DNA from: Ziziphus jujuba
Taxonomy: Eukaryota > Streptophyta > Magnoliopsida > Rosales > Rhamnaceae
DNA: 64,000 nucleotides
Reading direction: 5' to 3'
NCBI RefSeq assembly: GCF_031755915.1
Contig: NC_083383.1
Span: 21,007,001 to 21,071,000, forward strand
Part shown: positions 12,173 to 23,970 of the stretch, piece by piece
How the letters are laid out: every line of letters starts with the position of its first letter
Position numbering within the stretch: position 1 is the first letter of the stretch
Translations under genes and position numbers: made by a program
The notes under the pieces: generated by a model
The model's input: only the letters and a program-made list of their open reading frames with translations
Told to the model about the DNA's origin: nothing
Database searches by the model: none

Positions 12173-12656
12173 TTCCCTTTTGCACTTTTTTGAGACTACT
12201 GTTTATGTTATTTTATTTATTTTCGGACTCATTTACTTTCTTTAATATGCTTTGGAGGATTAACTTAGTCTGTATGCTTTATTTCTATTTTTCTTTTTCT
12301 TAGGCTTTGAGTTGGAACCCTTAATGGGTATGACTATGATATATAATAATTCTCTTTAAAGCTTTTATGTCTATCTATCTTTACTATTGGGTTATATCTA
12401 ATTTATGAGAAGAATTTCCTTTTTGCACTTTTTTAAGACTACTGTTCATGTTATTTTATTTATTTTTGGACTCGTTACTTTCTTTAATATGCTTTGGAGG
12501 ATTAACCTGGTATGTATGCTTTATTTCTATTTTTCTTTCTCTTGGGCCATGAGTGGAATCCTTAATGGGTATGACTATGGTATATTATAATTCTCCTTAA
12601 AGCATTTATATTTATCTATCTTTACTATTGGGTTATATCTAATTTATGAGGAGATT
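12173..12656. repeat. About 243-bp tandem duplication
   Basis: The unit at 12173-12415 recurs at 12416-12656. Both start TTCC(C/T)TTTTGCACTTTTTT and end near GGGTTATATCTAATTTATGA. They differ by scattered substitutions and small indels, so the duplication is not very recent. Confidence 0.9.
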
Positions 12657-14040
12657 TCACTAAACTCTCAGTATAAGTTCAATAGGGTTCCCTAGGCAAG
12701 ATCCTTTTGAATGTCCAGTAAAAGTTCTAAACGCAGTTTTATCACAAAATCTTTATTATTATGTATGCATTTATGAGCTGAGACAAAGAACTAATTTTTC
12801 CATATGGTTTCAAAGCAAAATCAACAGATTTTGGTGTTCAAACGATGGGTCAAAGGTAGGCTAATAGGAATTTTTCAAAAAGAGAGTGTTTGTAAGTATA
12901 AAACTCCCAAAATCTAGGAGTATATATGTGACAATTATTGAAACACCTGGAGGATGAATTGTGACATGGAAAGTACAATTAAAAAGGCAAAGATAGGTCC
13001 TAAAAATATTGAAAATCCAGACTACCCTAATTGGCCCCACTAAAACATTATAAAAAGGGCTTAAATTTCAGCCTCCTCACATATATAAAGGAATAATTAG
13101 GAATTTTCAACAATGCTTGAGGAAGAGGATTGGAAAGAAATTAAAGAGGAGAAGAACAAACTGGTGGACTATTCGAGAAAGAGACCAGCAACATCAACAA
13201 TTCTAGGGCCTGAAAGCTCTAGTTTTTTTTTTTTTTCCTCTCTCCCTTTTTTTATCAATTATGTATTTGATTTTATTGAATACAAATGTTGAAATTATGT
13301 TCATGATGAACTAAACTTCTAGTTTAGACCTTGAAAACCCTAGTTATAGATATTTGATTACTATGTTTGAATTTCTTTTTTATTAGCAATATAATTTTTG
13401 TTTATGAGTTATTATGTTCTTAATGTTTTCATAAGCTTGAAAACCATGAATGATTTAGTTTTATTTGAACTTGGAAGAAAGAACATATTTAGATCACAAT
13501 AGTTTACATGTGTGCCTTTTAATTAGAAGATACTATGATGCATACCAAGTTCGATATTGATTTAAATGTTGTTTGTGATTAATATGGGTTTAATCTTTAC
13601 TATGACATTTGCATAAAATTTAGGTTTTTATCCAGAAGGAGTTGATCTAGGTTTATGTGAATAATTTCAAAAGGGAGCATGAAATAGCTTTTGATAATTT
13701 AGATTGATTAAACTTGATAAATAAATATTGCTAATAAAAATATGTTCATTCAACTATTAAATTGAAGTAGTTAGTGATGGATTCTATGCTAAAGGTTTCA
13801 TAATCATTGAATTTTCCTCATCTTACAATCTTTTTAAATTTTGGTCTATTTAGTTAATTTAGTTTAATTTGCTGTTCAATTTTCTTGCTTTTAAAATTGT
13901 GAATCCATGTTATTGCGAAATTTAATAAAGAATTAATATTGAATCAATTTATTGGGTATGATAACGCTATTTTCCTACTATTATTACTTAAAACGAATCA
14001 TGCACCTACGAGTGTTTTATATACAACAACCATTATCGAG
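12657..14040 (+). mobile_element. Ty3/gypsy (Tat/Athila-like) LTR remnant
   Basis: The segment carries TATA-like sites (CATTATAAAAAGGGC near 13050 and ATATATAAAGG near 13083), a purine-rich leader, a T-run near 13225, and an end around 14035. The sequence just after it, ACCATTATCGAGGATTG, looks like a decayed form of the GGCGCCGTTGTCGGGGATTG region that follows the LTR in many Tat/Athila-type elements. The assignment rests on these motifs; no internal genes are linked. Confidence 0.4.
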
Positions 14041-14754
14041 GATTGACTTACATATTAATTTTTATTATATTTAGTAGTCTTTGGATTTTTATTTTCTTAG
14101 TTTTGATTTTGGGGTTTTAATATTGCATGCTAGGGCTTGGATTTCATACTTGTGTGGCCATCTTGTTTGAGATCTCCAAATTGTTTGCTAGAAACCAAAT
14201 TTTTGTTTTTTATTTGCTTCAATTTTTATTCCGTTTTCAATTTAGGTGTTTAATTTGCATGTTCTTGTGTCAAATTTAATTTTGCATAAACACTTGCCAA
14301 TTTTTATACTCTAGCCACATACTAATTCCATTATAGGAGTTGACTTTTGGTTAGCATCAAATTTCTATCATTTCTTCACAATATCCGAACGCTACATTCT
14401 ATGTTATAGTTATTTTATTTTTATTTTTATTTTTCTTTATTTTTGTTGCATTCATTCACTCTACCTGCATATCATTTGCATCATTGATATTATTTTTGAT
14501 TTAGAATTTTTGTTTTGAATCAGTATTAGTCTAGCTGCACTGCTTTAAGTTAAGTTTTCTAATTGCTTTTGTTTTCTTTTGCATAGTTTATTGTGTTTTA
14601 CTTGTCATACCATATATTTGGTTCACTAATAGGGCAAAAACTGAAAGTTAATTAACTTTTCTCATCAACTAGTATTGTTCTTGCATCATATTATTCCAAA
14701 TTGGATTAAGTTGATTTAATTTTAATTTTTGCCTTATTCATGTACCTTGCCGCT
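14041..14754 (+). other. Probable retrotransposon leader, non-coding
   Basis: T-rich sequence directly after the putative Tat/Athila-like LTR, with no open frame of note. It resembles the untranslated leader that separates the 5' LTR from gag in such elements. The gag itself is absent, presumably cut off by the next insertion at 14755. Confidence 0.3.
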
Positions 14755-15297
14755 GTAACACCCTAAAATTTAAAGTTATAATTCCTTAAACAAAAAGAAG
14801 TTCTGATGATGTTTAGATTAGAAACTTCAATTTTCTAATGTGTTTTTATGATTTGTTTGCAAAGTGTTGGACATTTATTTACTTGTTAAGTTAATTTTAT
14901 ATATTATTTGATTCTTTAAAAAGGTGAATTGGTTTGTGAATGCTTTTTGGAATTTAAGAAATTTTGTAGTCTTACAAATTTTAAATTACTTCATTTCTAA
15001 TTTTTTTTTTATAGGTTCATATTATGTTTTTTTCTTGAGAGCCAAGAATTTGCTTTTTAATTGAGCAAAATCAGTTGTTGTTTTCTTCAAAATGAATTGT
15101 CTCTTTTAGAAAATTCAGTTGATCTTGGTTTTGAAAAGGCTTGGGGCAGATCGAAATTTATCAAGAGGGTAACTTGGACTTTTTCTTGTCAAAGAGTATT
15201 GAGATGACCATGCTACTCTTCTTTTCTTTATAAAAAGAGCTTTTTTGTAATATTTTAATTCACTTTCATTCTCTTTCTTACAAGCCAAACTTGGAGC

Positions 15298-15449
15298 CTC
15301 TCTCTCTTATCTTCTCTCACTCTACCTTCATAATTCTCCATCTTCTCTCTAACCATTCAACTCCCTCTTCTTCATTTCTTTTCATAATTCTCCACCTTCT
15401 CTCTAACCGTTCAACTCCCTCTTCTTCATTTCTTTTTCATCTCGCCTTC
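15298..15449 (+). repeat. CT-rich tandem repeat, about 60-bp unit
   Basis: The segment containing CATAATTCTCCATCTTCTCT followed by CTAACCATTCAACTCCCTCT (15328-15388) is repeated immediately downstream with one or two changes (15389-15440). It lies just downstream of the TATA-like site of the LTR. Confidence 0.8.
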
Positions 15450-16151
15450 ATTTTACCCACCTCAACTATTTTTAAGTTGTTTCTTCTTGAAACTTGCTAG
15501 TAATATACATTTGTCGCTTTGAAATTTTGCTGGTTTTGTTTTTCAGTTACCATCTGGAGATGTTTTAAAAGATGGATTGATTTTTGTTGAGTTTTCTTGA
15601 AAGATTTCTATAGCTTCTTATTTTAAATTGTAGATGTGATAGTTTTTAGTGTTTAGATCTTGTTGCATGTTGATATTTTAGTTGAACTAATGATATCAGT
15701 TAAAAGAGAAATCATGATGTTGAAAGATTGATGAACCCAAAAGTGAAGGAAGCATTAACGTGAGTTTTTATTGGCTACTCTTTTGATATCTTACTTGGTT
15801 TTTATTTTAAAGCTTCTAATGTGTTAGATTTTGACATGAACTTCATGCATATTAGTTTTTATGAAGCTTTCCAACCATGTTTTTTGTTGATAGTGATGTT
15901 TTACAAAACCAGATAATTAGTGTGAGTTTCTACTTACGTCCCTTAGTTTTCTTAAGATCGAAAGCTCAATTTTTAAGTATAATATGGGTAAATGTTGTTA
16001 GGCTCTTGTTTTTAGTTTGCATGTAAATATGTAAGAGTTTTAGAATATAAATTTGGGGTTGTGAGAATTATATAGTAACTTGGTTTGATAATGACTTAAG
16101 TATAAATTTTTAATTTGCTTTCTTTCAAATTCTCTTTTTCTTTCCTCCAGA

Positions 16152-16177
16152 CCCCCCCCCCCCCAAAAAAAAAAAAA
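16152..16177. repeat. Homopolymer junction C13-A13
   Basis: A run of 13 C is followed directly by 13 A. A similar C21-A11 junction occurs at 35472-35503. Confidence 0.95.
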
Positions 16178-18454
16178 TCTTTTTCCCCCCTTGCATTTGT
16201 ATTTAAAATTTTATGCCCTTGTGTTTACATCTTTGATCTTGATTGCATGTTAAGTCCTTATGGTTTTGGCTAAAATATCAAAAATGTAACAAATGTTGGG
16301 ATTTTGGTTCGGCTTTACTCAAACTTTTAGTTCGATCTATTTTTTTGCACTTTGATTGAGCAAAGTTTGGTTTGAACTTGGCTGCATGTTTAATTATGTG
16401 GAAGATACTTATTCTTTTTGAGTTTTCCTTATTAATTTTAAAGCTTGACATGTATCTTTTTACTAGTCGAGTTTAAATCTTTACTTCTTAATTTCCATTG
16501 ATAGTTTTAATGTTTTGATTGTTTTGCATGTGTAATTTTCTATTAATCTTCTTTGCTCTCAGCTTGAAGCCTTGCTCAATTTATTGGATATGTGAATTCT
16601 TGTGTTTTGATCAACTTCCATATATATATATATTTTTTTCCAAAAGTTTGGATGACAAAAATGATCCATTGAGACTGTCTTACAATTTATCTTTTACCAG
16701 AGACTTTGAATACAACTTTGGAAACCATTGTTTGCTATACTTGATAATCACTTCGTGTGAGTTTTAAATTTTAGATAGATACAAGACTTTGTCCAATCCG
16801 AGAGCTTAGCCTTGTAATTTCAAAAAAATATCTTTTAAATCATCCAAGATTTTGATTTTGTTTTGGATATATGTTTTGATTAATTGTTGGATGTGTCATG
16901 ATTGGTTTTATATCTTTTATTCCTTTGAATAGAGTTGTGAACATGTTGGTTTCACTTTAAACCAAGAGCAATATTTGGATTTTCCTTAAGTCTTTCCTTT
17001 TGCAAAATGTAAATCGGTTTTATATTATGCTTGAATCCTTGAAAAGAAACTTTTATTTGTATTTGAGTTCCTTATCAAGTTAATGTTTATCAAATTGAAT
17101 TTGAGTGATAAACTTGATTGTTGGTTTCAACCCGAGAGCTATGTCTTTGTTTTAACAAGAATTTCCTCCTTTGAGTTGTACCATTAGCAACTTGTTATAC
17201 CTTGTTTTATTTTAGATTCCTTGTTTACTTATGTGAAAATGAAAGATTTGAGTTTCAAATTTCTAGTGAAGTTTTTTTTTTTTTTTCCTTTAAAAGAACT
17301 TGTTTAACTAGCTAAGCACCAAATGAATTCTATTTAACTCTTAAACATGGATTGGAACTAATTAAAGCATACAAATGATAAATTATTAAGGAAGGACCAT
17401 GATATAAATGTTAATAAGATATAATATAGCATGTTTATTTTTCTTGGTTGTCAAATTTGGATAAGTGTAGTTGGAGATTGATTTAATGATGTTTTGAACT
17501 TGTAATACAAAATAAGATGTTGCTGATTTTAATTTTGATGGAATGGGAGTTTAAAAGAAATGGTTTGTTTTGGTTTAGGAAGCTACTAAAGCAAAAACGA
17601 CTTTAAATTCTATTTTATGAATAAAGGTCAAGTAAATTTTCCTAAAACAAATTGGAAATTTATTGGACTTTGATAGATGGCTTTTGGACATATTCTAATA
17701 TAAGGTTCATAAAGTATTTTGGTTTTAAATGATTAATTTTACGGTCAAGTTTTAATGGAGTTTGTTTGTAAACTATTTTGGACCTTGAAATTTATGTCTT
17801 GGAAGTTAGGTTACATTTTTTGGAGTGCAAGTTACCTTTGTATTAAACATTGAATTTGGTAATTAAAGTATTAAATCCACCTATGGATTTAAATGATGAT
17901 TGTTAATGTTATAGTAGATGTGATGGATGAATGATTAAGTACCAAACTTTCTAGTTTGGAAATTTGGATAGAAAGAGAAATATATATTAAAAAGAGAATA
18001 CTATTCGGTGACGGTTTATAACTTATGAAAGGGAAAAAGAATAATTTTGTATAGTTGACTTCTCTATTTCTGAAATGAAATGTTTTGGACTAAAAATGGT
18101 AAATAGGTTTTAATTAGAGTGTCGATATTGTATAGACGAAGAAACACAATCTCATGACTAAAAAGGGGTTAATTTAGACTGGAGATTGAGAATATTCTAT
18201 ATGTGAGCATCTTCTAAACCCTAATTATTTTCCATATTATATGTATATTGCTATGTATTGCATTCATGCATTCTATAGCATGGTACTCAAAACTGTATAT
18301 GTTTTTGTTGAGTATGAAACATGCCTTTTGATTTATTCATGTGATAATATATATTATTTATCTATATATTTAAGGTCTCTTTAAATAAATTTTGTTTTAA
18401 ATTAATTTTAATTGTTATATGTATATTGTACCATACATAGCATGCATTGAGTAC

Positions 18455-19365
18455 CGATAGGAGTCAAAGCAATCCAATCTAGATTCGTACAAACTAATAT
18501 GCGATCATCTAATTGATTCAAGTTCTTGTGAAATGAATGGCACTACAAAAGGGTTGCGGAATTACCCTATTGATAAGTCAAGAATTGAACTTTAATTCTC
18601 AAGTTAGAAAAGTACAAAAGATAGTTGTTAGAGAATTAAAAGGTTTAACTCTCACAAGTATTAAGTTTTGCTAAAGATCAAAGGTTATTGTATTAATGAA
18701 ATTGAAGCCTTTTTATCAGCAAAAATACATGCAAAAATAATAAGAAATTCATCCAAAATACCTTCCTAAACTCAAAACCTTAAATTTTAACTTATTTTCT
18801 AATTTAAATTTGACTAGTCAACGCTTTTATAGTTTAGGAAAGTGACTAATTACATAAACAACTTAACATTAGGAAATTAGTTAATTTTCCAACCAAAAAT
18901 AATTAAAAACATAATAAAATTAAAGGTTCCCTAAAATCAAAATAAGACTAAAATAGTAAAATTTGGTGATTAAGTAAGACACCTAATAGGCCTAAAAAGG
19001 AAACAAGATGTTTTTTTTCTTTTCAAACCATGTTAGAAAGCCAGTTAGGTGCCATATGTCATGCCACATGTCCAAAGATACCATCTCATCAAAGTGCCAC
19101 ATCATCATGCTATGAAAAATTACCAAATTGCCCCTAACATTGTTTTCCTTCAAGCTTTCATATCCGCAGCCTTCAATACTTAATATTATTGTTAATTTTG
19201 ATTCTTCCTTTGCAAAACTCTTGCATCTTGATTGATAAGCACTCCCGGATAAGACCATTCAGTGCTTCTTTAAACCTTTTTACACAAGCTCTAGTAATTG
19301 GTCTAGTTGGCAACTCTAATAGCTTAGGACTCCATCTTTGAGTGCTCCCATGATGATCTTCATCA
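18455..19365 (-). repeat. 3' LTR of the gypsy element
   Basis: Aligned by eye with the 5' LTR over its whole length. In the element's sense it starts TGATGAAGATCATCATGGGA. The end should be CA but reads CG here after a change at 18455. It is about 60 bp longer than the 5' LTR because of indels around 18810-18870 and 19050-19090. The divergence points to an old insertion. Confidence 0.9.
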
Positions 19366-19397
19366 TTCCCCTCTTCTTGAAGATGATTTGTCCTCAA
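19173..19397 (-). pseudogene. C-terminal pol tail running into the 3' LTR
   Basis: A 74-codon open stretch encodes the end of pol: RTNHLQEEGNDEDHHG, then RPITRACVKRFKEALNGLI, which is the common PMTRARAKRF-type tail of plant gypsy polyproteins. The LTR boundary at 19365 falls inside this frame, so the last part of pol is encoded by the LTR itself. A related tail, GPITREQAKRFKDKLDGFIQ, lies at the same place in the solo LTR at 25817-26863. Confidence 0.7.
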
Positions 19398-19479
19398 ATC
19401 GTCAACTGCATAAAAAAAGGTTAGGTCAAATACATTAAAAGTAGCACCAACATTATACTCACCTAGAAGATCTAGCTTA

Positions 19480-20397
19480 TAAGCATTGTCTCCAATCTTC
19501 TACAATACTTGGAATGGTCCATCTCCTCTTGGCATAAGTTTTGATTTCCTTTGTTCAAGAAACCTCTCATTCCTAAGGTGCAACCATACCCAATCTCCAG
19601 GCTCAAAGACAACCTTATTTCTTCCTTTGTTGGCTTGTTTTCCATATTGCTTTGTCTTCCTCTCTATGTTAGCACATGCCTTCTCATGTAGAAGCTTGAG
19701 CAATTCGGCTTTCTTCTTCCCATCTACACTAGCTCTTTCACTTTAAGGTAATGGTGATAAATCTAATAGAGTTAAAGGATTAAAATCATAACCAAGTTCA
19801 AAAAGTAAAAAATTAGTAGTTGAATGAATAGTTCTATTGTATGCAAACTCTACATGCAGTAAACACTCTTCCCAAGTTTTAATGTTTTTATTAATTAAAG
19901 CTCTTAACAAGGTAGACAAAATCTTATTTACTAGTTTTGTTTGACCATCAGTTTAAGGATGACAAGTAGTAGAAAATAACAACTTAGTACCAAGTTTAGC
20001 CCATAAAGTTTTCCAAAAATAACTTAGGAATTTTGCAACTCTATCAGAAACTATTGTTCTAGGCATACCATGCAGTCTAACAATTTTTTTGAAAAATAAG
20101 TTAACAGTATGGAATGCATCATCTATTTAATGACAAGCAATAAAGTGTGCCATTATAGAAAATCTAACAATCACAACAAAAATAGAATCCTTACTACTCA
20201 TTGTTCTAGGTAATCCTAACACAAAGTCCATAGACATATCAATCCAAGGATAACTAAGACTAGGTAATGGCGTATATCATCTATGAGGGTTCAACTTTGA
20301 TTTAGCTTGTTCATACTTAATGCACTTGTCACAAATTTCCTCTACATCCTTTCTTATGCACAGAAAACAAATATGTTCATGCAATATAGCTAATGTC
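19480..20397 (-). pseudogene. Integrase remnant of the gypsy polyprotein
   Basis: The conserved integrase core end is readable at about 19890-19975: STTCHP, then a stop where Gln is usual, then [10 protein letters not shown] and [17 protein letters not shown]. The C-terminal GPF/Y-type module follows at 19500-19703 with [16 protein letters not shown] and [15 protein letters not shown]. Earlier integrase sequence (the zinc and DDE parts) is broken by frameshifts. No chromodomain can be seen. Confidence 0.8.
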
Positions 20398-21017
20398 TTA
20401 GCTACACCAAAATGTCCCATTGCAAACTACAATTATGAATACATAATTTATCTTCCCTATAGATGAAACCTTCAAAAAGATAAAACTTACCTTCAACATA
20501 CCTTTTACATTGTAAATAAATATTAGCAAACTCATCATCACTTGCATAAAGACTTTTAATATGTTCAAACCTAACAATTTAGCATACAAAGTGGAAAGTA
20601 AAGTGTACCTTCTTGATAATGCATCAGCCACTATATGGAAAGGTCACAATGAATTCAGTCCAACATCCATGATGCCTATTGAGTTTAGTTTAACTCTTCA
20701 AATGCTTTAAAAACTCATGATCAGTGTGCAATACAAATTCTTTTGGCCAATTACCTCCATGTTACTAATGCTCTAACTAACGAATAGAGCTCCTTATCAT
20801 ATGTTGGATAATGCAATGGGGCTCCACTCAATTTCTCACTGAACTAGGCAATGGGTCTACCTTCTTACATAAGAACAACTCCTATACCAAAGCCTGATGC
20901 ATCATAACTTAATTTCAAATGTTTTAGCAAAGTTAGGCAAAGGAAGAAAAATGGCATTAGTAAGTTCATCTTTCAACAAATTAAAAGACTTCTCATGCTC
21001 CTTTCCCCAGTCAAAGG
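20398..21017 (-). pseudogene. RNase H remnant of the gypsy polyprotein
   Basis: The minus strand reads WPKEFVLHTDHEFLKHLKS and, after a stop, TKLNRHHGCWTEFI, matching the RNase H region of Ty3/gypsy pol. The connection to integrase, ADALSRRYTLLSTL, is present at 20580-20631. Several stops interrupt it. Confidence 0.75.
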
Positions 21018-21977
21018 CTACATTTTTTTTATCACTTCTATAAGGCACCCTGCAATGGTACTGAAGTCCTTCACGAACCTCTTATAAAAACCAGAAAGAC
21101 TGTGAAAACTTCTAACATTGGTTATCGATATAGTGGTCAGCCATTCCATAATTGCCCTTACCTTTTCATTATCAACCTTGATGCTTTCTACACTAACAAC
21201 AAAACCAAAGAACACAAGTTCACTTGTGTAAAAAGTACACTTCTTAAGATTGGCATACAAATTTTCTTTTCTTAGAACATCACAAACAGCTCTAAGATGC
21301 TCAACATGCTCCTCTAAATTATGGCTATATATTAAGATGTCATCAAAATACACAACAACATAATTTGTAAGACGCATAAATGTACTAGATATATTAGTTA
21401 AATTAAAAGGCACAAAAACCATTCATACAATCCATGTTTAGTTTTAAAAGCTGTTTTCCATTCATCACCCTCTTTTATACGAATTTGATGATATCCATAT
21501 TTAAGATCAATTTTAGAGAAAACACAAGCACTATGCAATTCATCAAGCATTCCATCTAACCTAGGTATTGGATGTCTATACTTAATGGTTATGTTATTAA
21601 TGGCTACAATCAACAAACATTCTCCATGTTCCATCTTTTTTAGGCATTAATAACATAGGCAAAACACAAAGGCTCATACTTTCTCTAATATAGCCTTTAT
21701 CAAGAAGTTCACTTACCTGATGTTGTAATTCCTTTGTTTCCTTCGGATTGGTTCTATATGCAAGCTTGTTGGGAATTGAAGCTCCTAGAATGAAATCTAT
21801 TTGATGTTCAATTCTTTTTAATAGAAGTAATCCTTTAGGAATCTCCTCTAGAAATACATCTTCGTATTCCTGCCAAAGAGATATGATAGACCTAGATAAA
21901 ATAGGATTATTAGGGTTAGTCAAATAATTCAAATAACATTCTTTATACATCATTACAAACATTGACTTCTTGCTCAA
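21018..21977 (-). pseudogene. Ty3/gypsy reverse transcriptase remnant
   Basis: Three overlapping frames cover the RT. 21597-21977 holds the N-terminal part with YRTNPKETKELQHQVSELL and [10 protein letters not shown]. 21398-21634 holds [20 protein letters not shown]. 21018-21422 holds the catalytic YFDDILIYS. The join near 21415 requires a shift of one base in a T run. About ten codons normally found between the MRLTN motif and VVVYFDD are absent. The enzyme would have copied element RNA to DNA; this copy cannot. Confidence 0.85.
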
Positions 21978-22189
21978 GAAAGTTTTTTTTTTATTTCACT
22001 CTATTTTGCATAAAATGCCTCTCTTTTCTTTCCCCTCTTTCCCTCTTGTTTTTCTTTTTCTTTCTTCTCACTTTCTCCTATGGGTTTAACACTTTCTTTA
22101 TTGGAATGCAGCTTGGCCTTTCTTGTATTTTGCTTCTCCATTGACTTTTGTATGGCTATTTGATCGTTCAGTACCTATCTATTAGATAA

Positions 22190-22555
22190 TGGTGCAAGTA
22201 CAACTCTTTTACCTTTAACATTAAACTCATACTTGTTAGTGCAACCATGATGCAAAGCATCCTTGTCATATTGCCAAGGACGGCATACTAATAAGTGTTC
22301 AGCCTTCATAGGAACTACATCACACAAAACTTCATCAATGTATTTCTTGATAGTAAAAGTAATCCTAACTTATTTAGTCACCTTTATATCACCACTATCA
22401 TTCAACCATTGTAACTTATAGGGTTCTAGATGTTTAAATGTAGGTAAACCTAGTTTTTCAGCAAGCAAAGTACTAGCAACATTTGCACAATTGCCACCAT
22501 CAATTATTACACTACATACCTTGTCTTGGATTTTGCATCTAGTGTGAAAGATGTT
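22190..22555 (-). pseudogene. Retropepsin-like protease remnant
   Basis: Downstream of the gag knuckle the minus strand reads VIIDGGNCANVASTLLAEKL at about 22450-22530. This matches the plant gypsy aspartic protease block, in which DSG or DGG is the active-site region. An in-frame stop (TAA) occurs about 45 codons later. Further on LLVCRPWQYDKDALHHG matches the conserved end of the domain (LLGRPWQFDxxxxHDG). Confidence 0.75.
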
Positions 22556-23159
22556 CTAATGTTGTATATCCTTCTCATCTTTGTACAATGCCAATGCTCG
22601 TCTTGCCATCAAACTCAATCCTTCATGATATGGTAGCTCTTCCTCATCTCCATAATCAATGCAATCTTCCAAAGGTGGCATCTCATTGTCGCTTAAATCC
22701 TCCTCCTCAGATTCTACTTCTCCACCCTCTTGTATGATCATTGTCCTTTGATGTGGACTTTCACTAGCTATATGTCCCCTACCTTGACACTTGAAACATA
22801 TTATATCACGATTACGAGAAATGGTTAAATCAGACTTACTTGATTGGAGTGGCTTAGAACTTTCATCCTTAGCTTCTATTTTTGGCCTTGAAGTTGTTTT
22901 GAAACCTTGCTTGACTTTGTTGGTGCTCCACGGATTGGTTGTTGATTTCCAAGGACTTACTTTTTCCCCTATTTCTTCCAACTTGTGGGGCAGTTTGATG
23001 TATGGAGGCATCCATCCTTGATTTGACTTCATTAATTTCTCCCCTAAGCTCTTTTCTTTTTACCTTCAATTCAGCCTTGAATTCTGCCTTGAGCTTCTCC
23101 GTCATGTCACCAATTAATGCTTGTAAAAGTCTTGGATCAAAATCTGTTTTTTGTGCCAT
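22556..23159 (-). pseudogene. Ty3/gypsy gag remnant with damaged zinc knuckle
   Basis: Two overlapping open stretches (22869-23159 and 22556-23032) form the gag start, MAQKTDFDPRLLQALIGDM, and a C-terminal part with a nucleocapsid knuckle at about 22755-22800. The knuckle reads CFKCQGRGHIASESP. The expected last cysteine is serine (AGT), so zinc binding would fail. The central capsid-like domain that normally lies between these parts is missing, and the whole is far shorter than a usual gag of 350-450 residues. An acidic tail (about 22640-22740) follows the knuckle. Confidence 0.8.
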
Positions 23160-23954
23160 TTATTCTAGAAAAAGATTAGTAATAAAAGCACAATAATATA
23201 AAGATCTTCAAAATTTCACTCCCTCATGTGTTTCACCCCCTCATGTGTTTCACCCAATTAAGATCTCAACACTCGTGTTTGCACACTAATTTGGCTTTTA
23301 CCCTCGAATGAGTTCACACTCGCTTGCCTTTTTCCTCTCTTAGGTAAATCTATTGGTTCTTTGCAACTAAATCCCAACCAATACTAATCTGAAAATTAGG
23401 TCCAATTAACTTATTAATAGAATTAAGTAACTTAGAAAAACAAGAAACAAGTAAAAACAAATAATAGAATAACTAGTTTCGGCCAATGAAAGAAATTGAC
23501 CAAAGAATTGAAACAAATCTGAAAATAACAAATGATTTAGATAGCAAAAAGACACTTTGAGATAACAAAGAATCAATTAAAATCAAAGAGTAAGAAAATA
23601 ATACCTTGAATCGGCCAAAATTAATGACTAGAATTTAGTAAGAAAAGATCACACAAAAACCAAATTCTTCAAAGAGAACAATTGATGCAATTTCGGCCTA
23701 GAAAACAATAAGGACACCAAAAAGTTTTAGACCTAAACAAAGCTTGATACTCAAGAAAACTTAATTAAGATTTGGACTCAAACAAAATCTAATGCAAGAA
23801 GAATTTTTTTTTTTTTTTTTTGGATTTTTTTGGGTGTTGATGATAATGAAAAACTAACAAAAGTATACTAGAACACAAAATAAACTAATGCCAAATTGCA
23901 ACAAAACACAAAAATTAAAATTAAAAGATAATCAAATCTGAAAATTAGAAACCT

Positions 23955-23968
23955 TTCTCTGATACCAA
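23955..23968 (-). promoter_or_regulatory. Primer binding site (initiator Met tRNA type)
   Basis: The minus strand reads TTGGTATCAGAGAAAG directly inside the 5' LTR. TGGTATCAGAG is the standard complement of the 3' end of plant initiator tRNA-Met used to start minus-strand cDNA. Confidence 0.85.
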
Positions 23969-23970
23969 AT

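Noticed and set aside
19486..19746. Plus-strand 86-codon frame
   Set aside because: It is the antisense shadow of the integrase C-terminal module on the minus strand.
22791..23196. Plus-strand frames across gag
   Set aside because: Antisense shadows of the minus-strand gag, which carries the knuckle motif.
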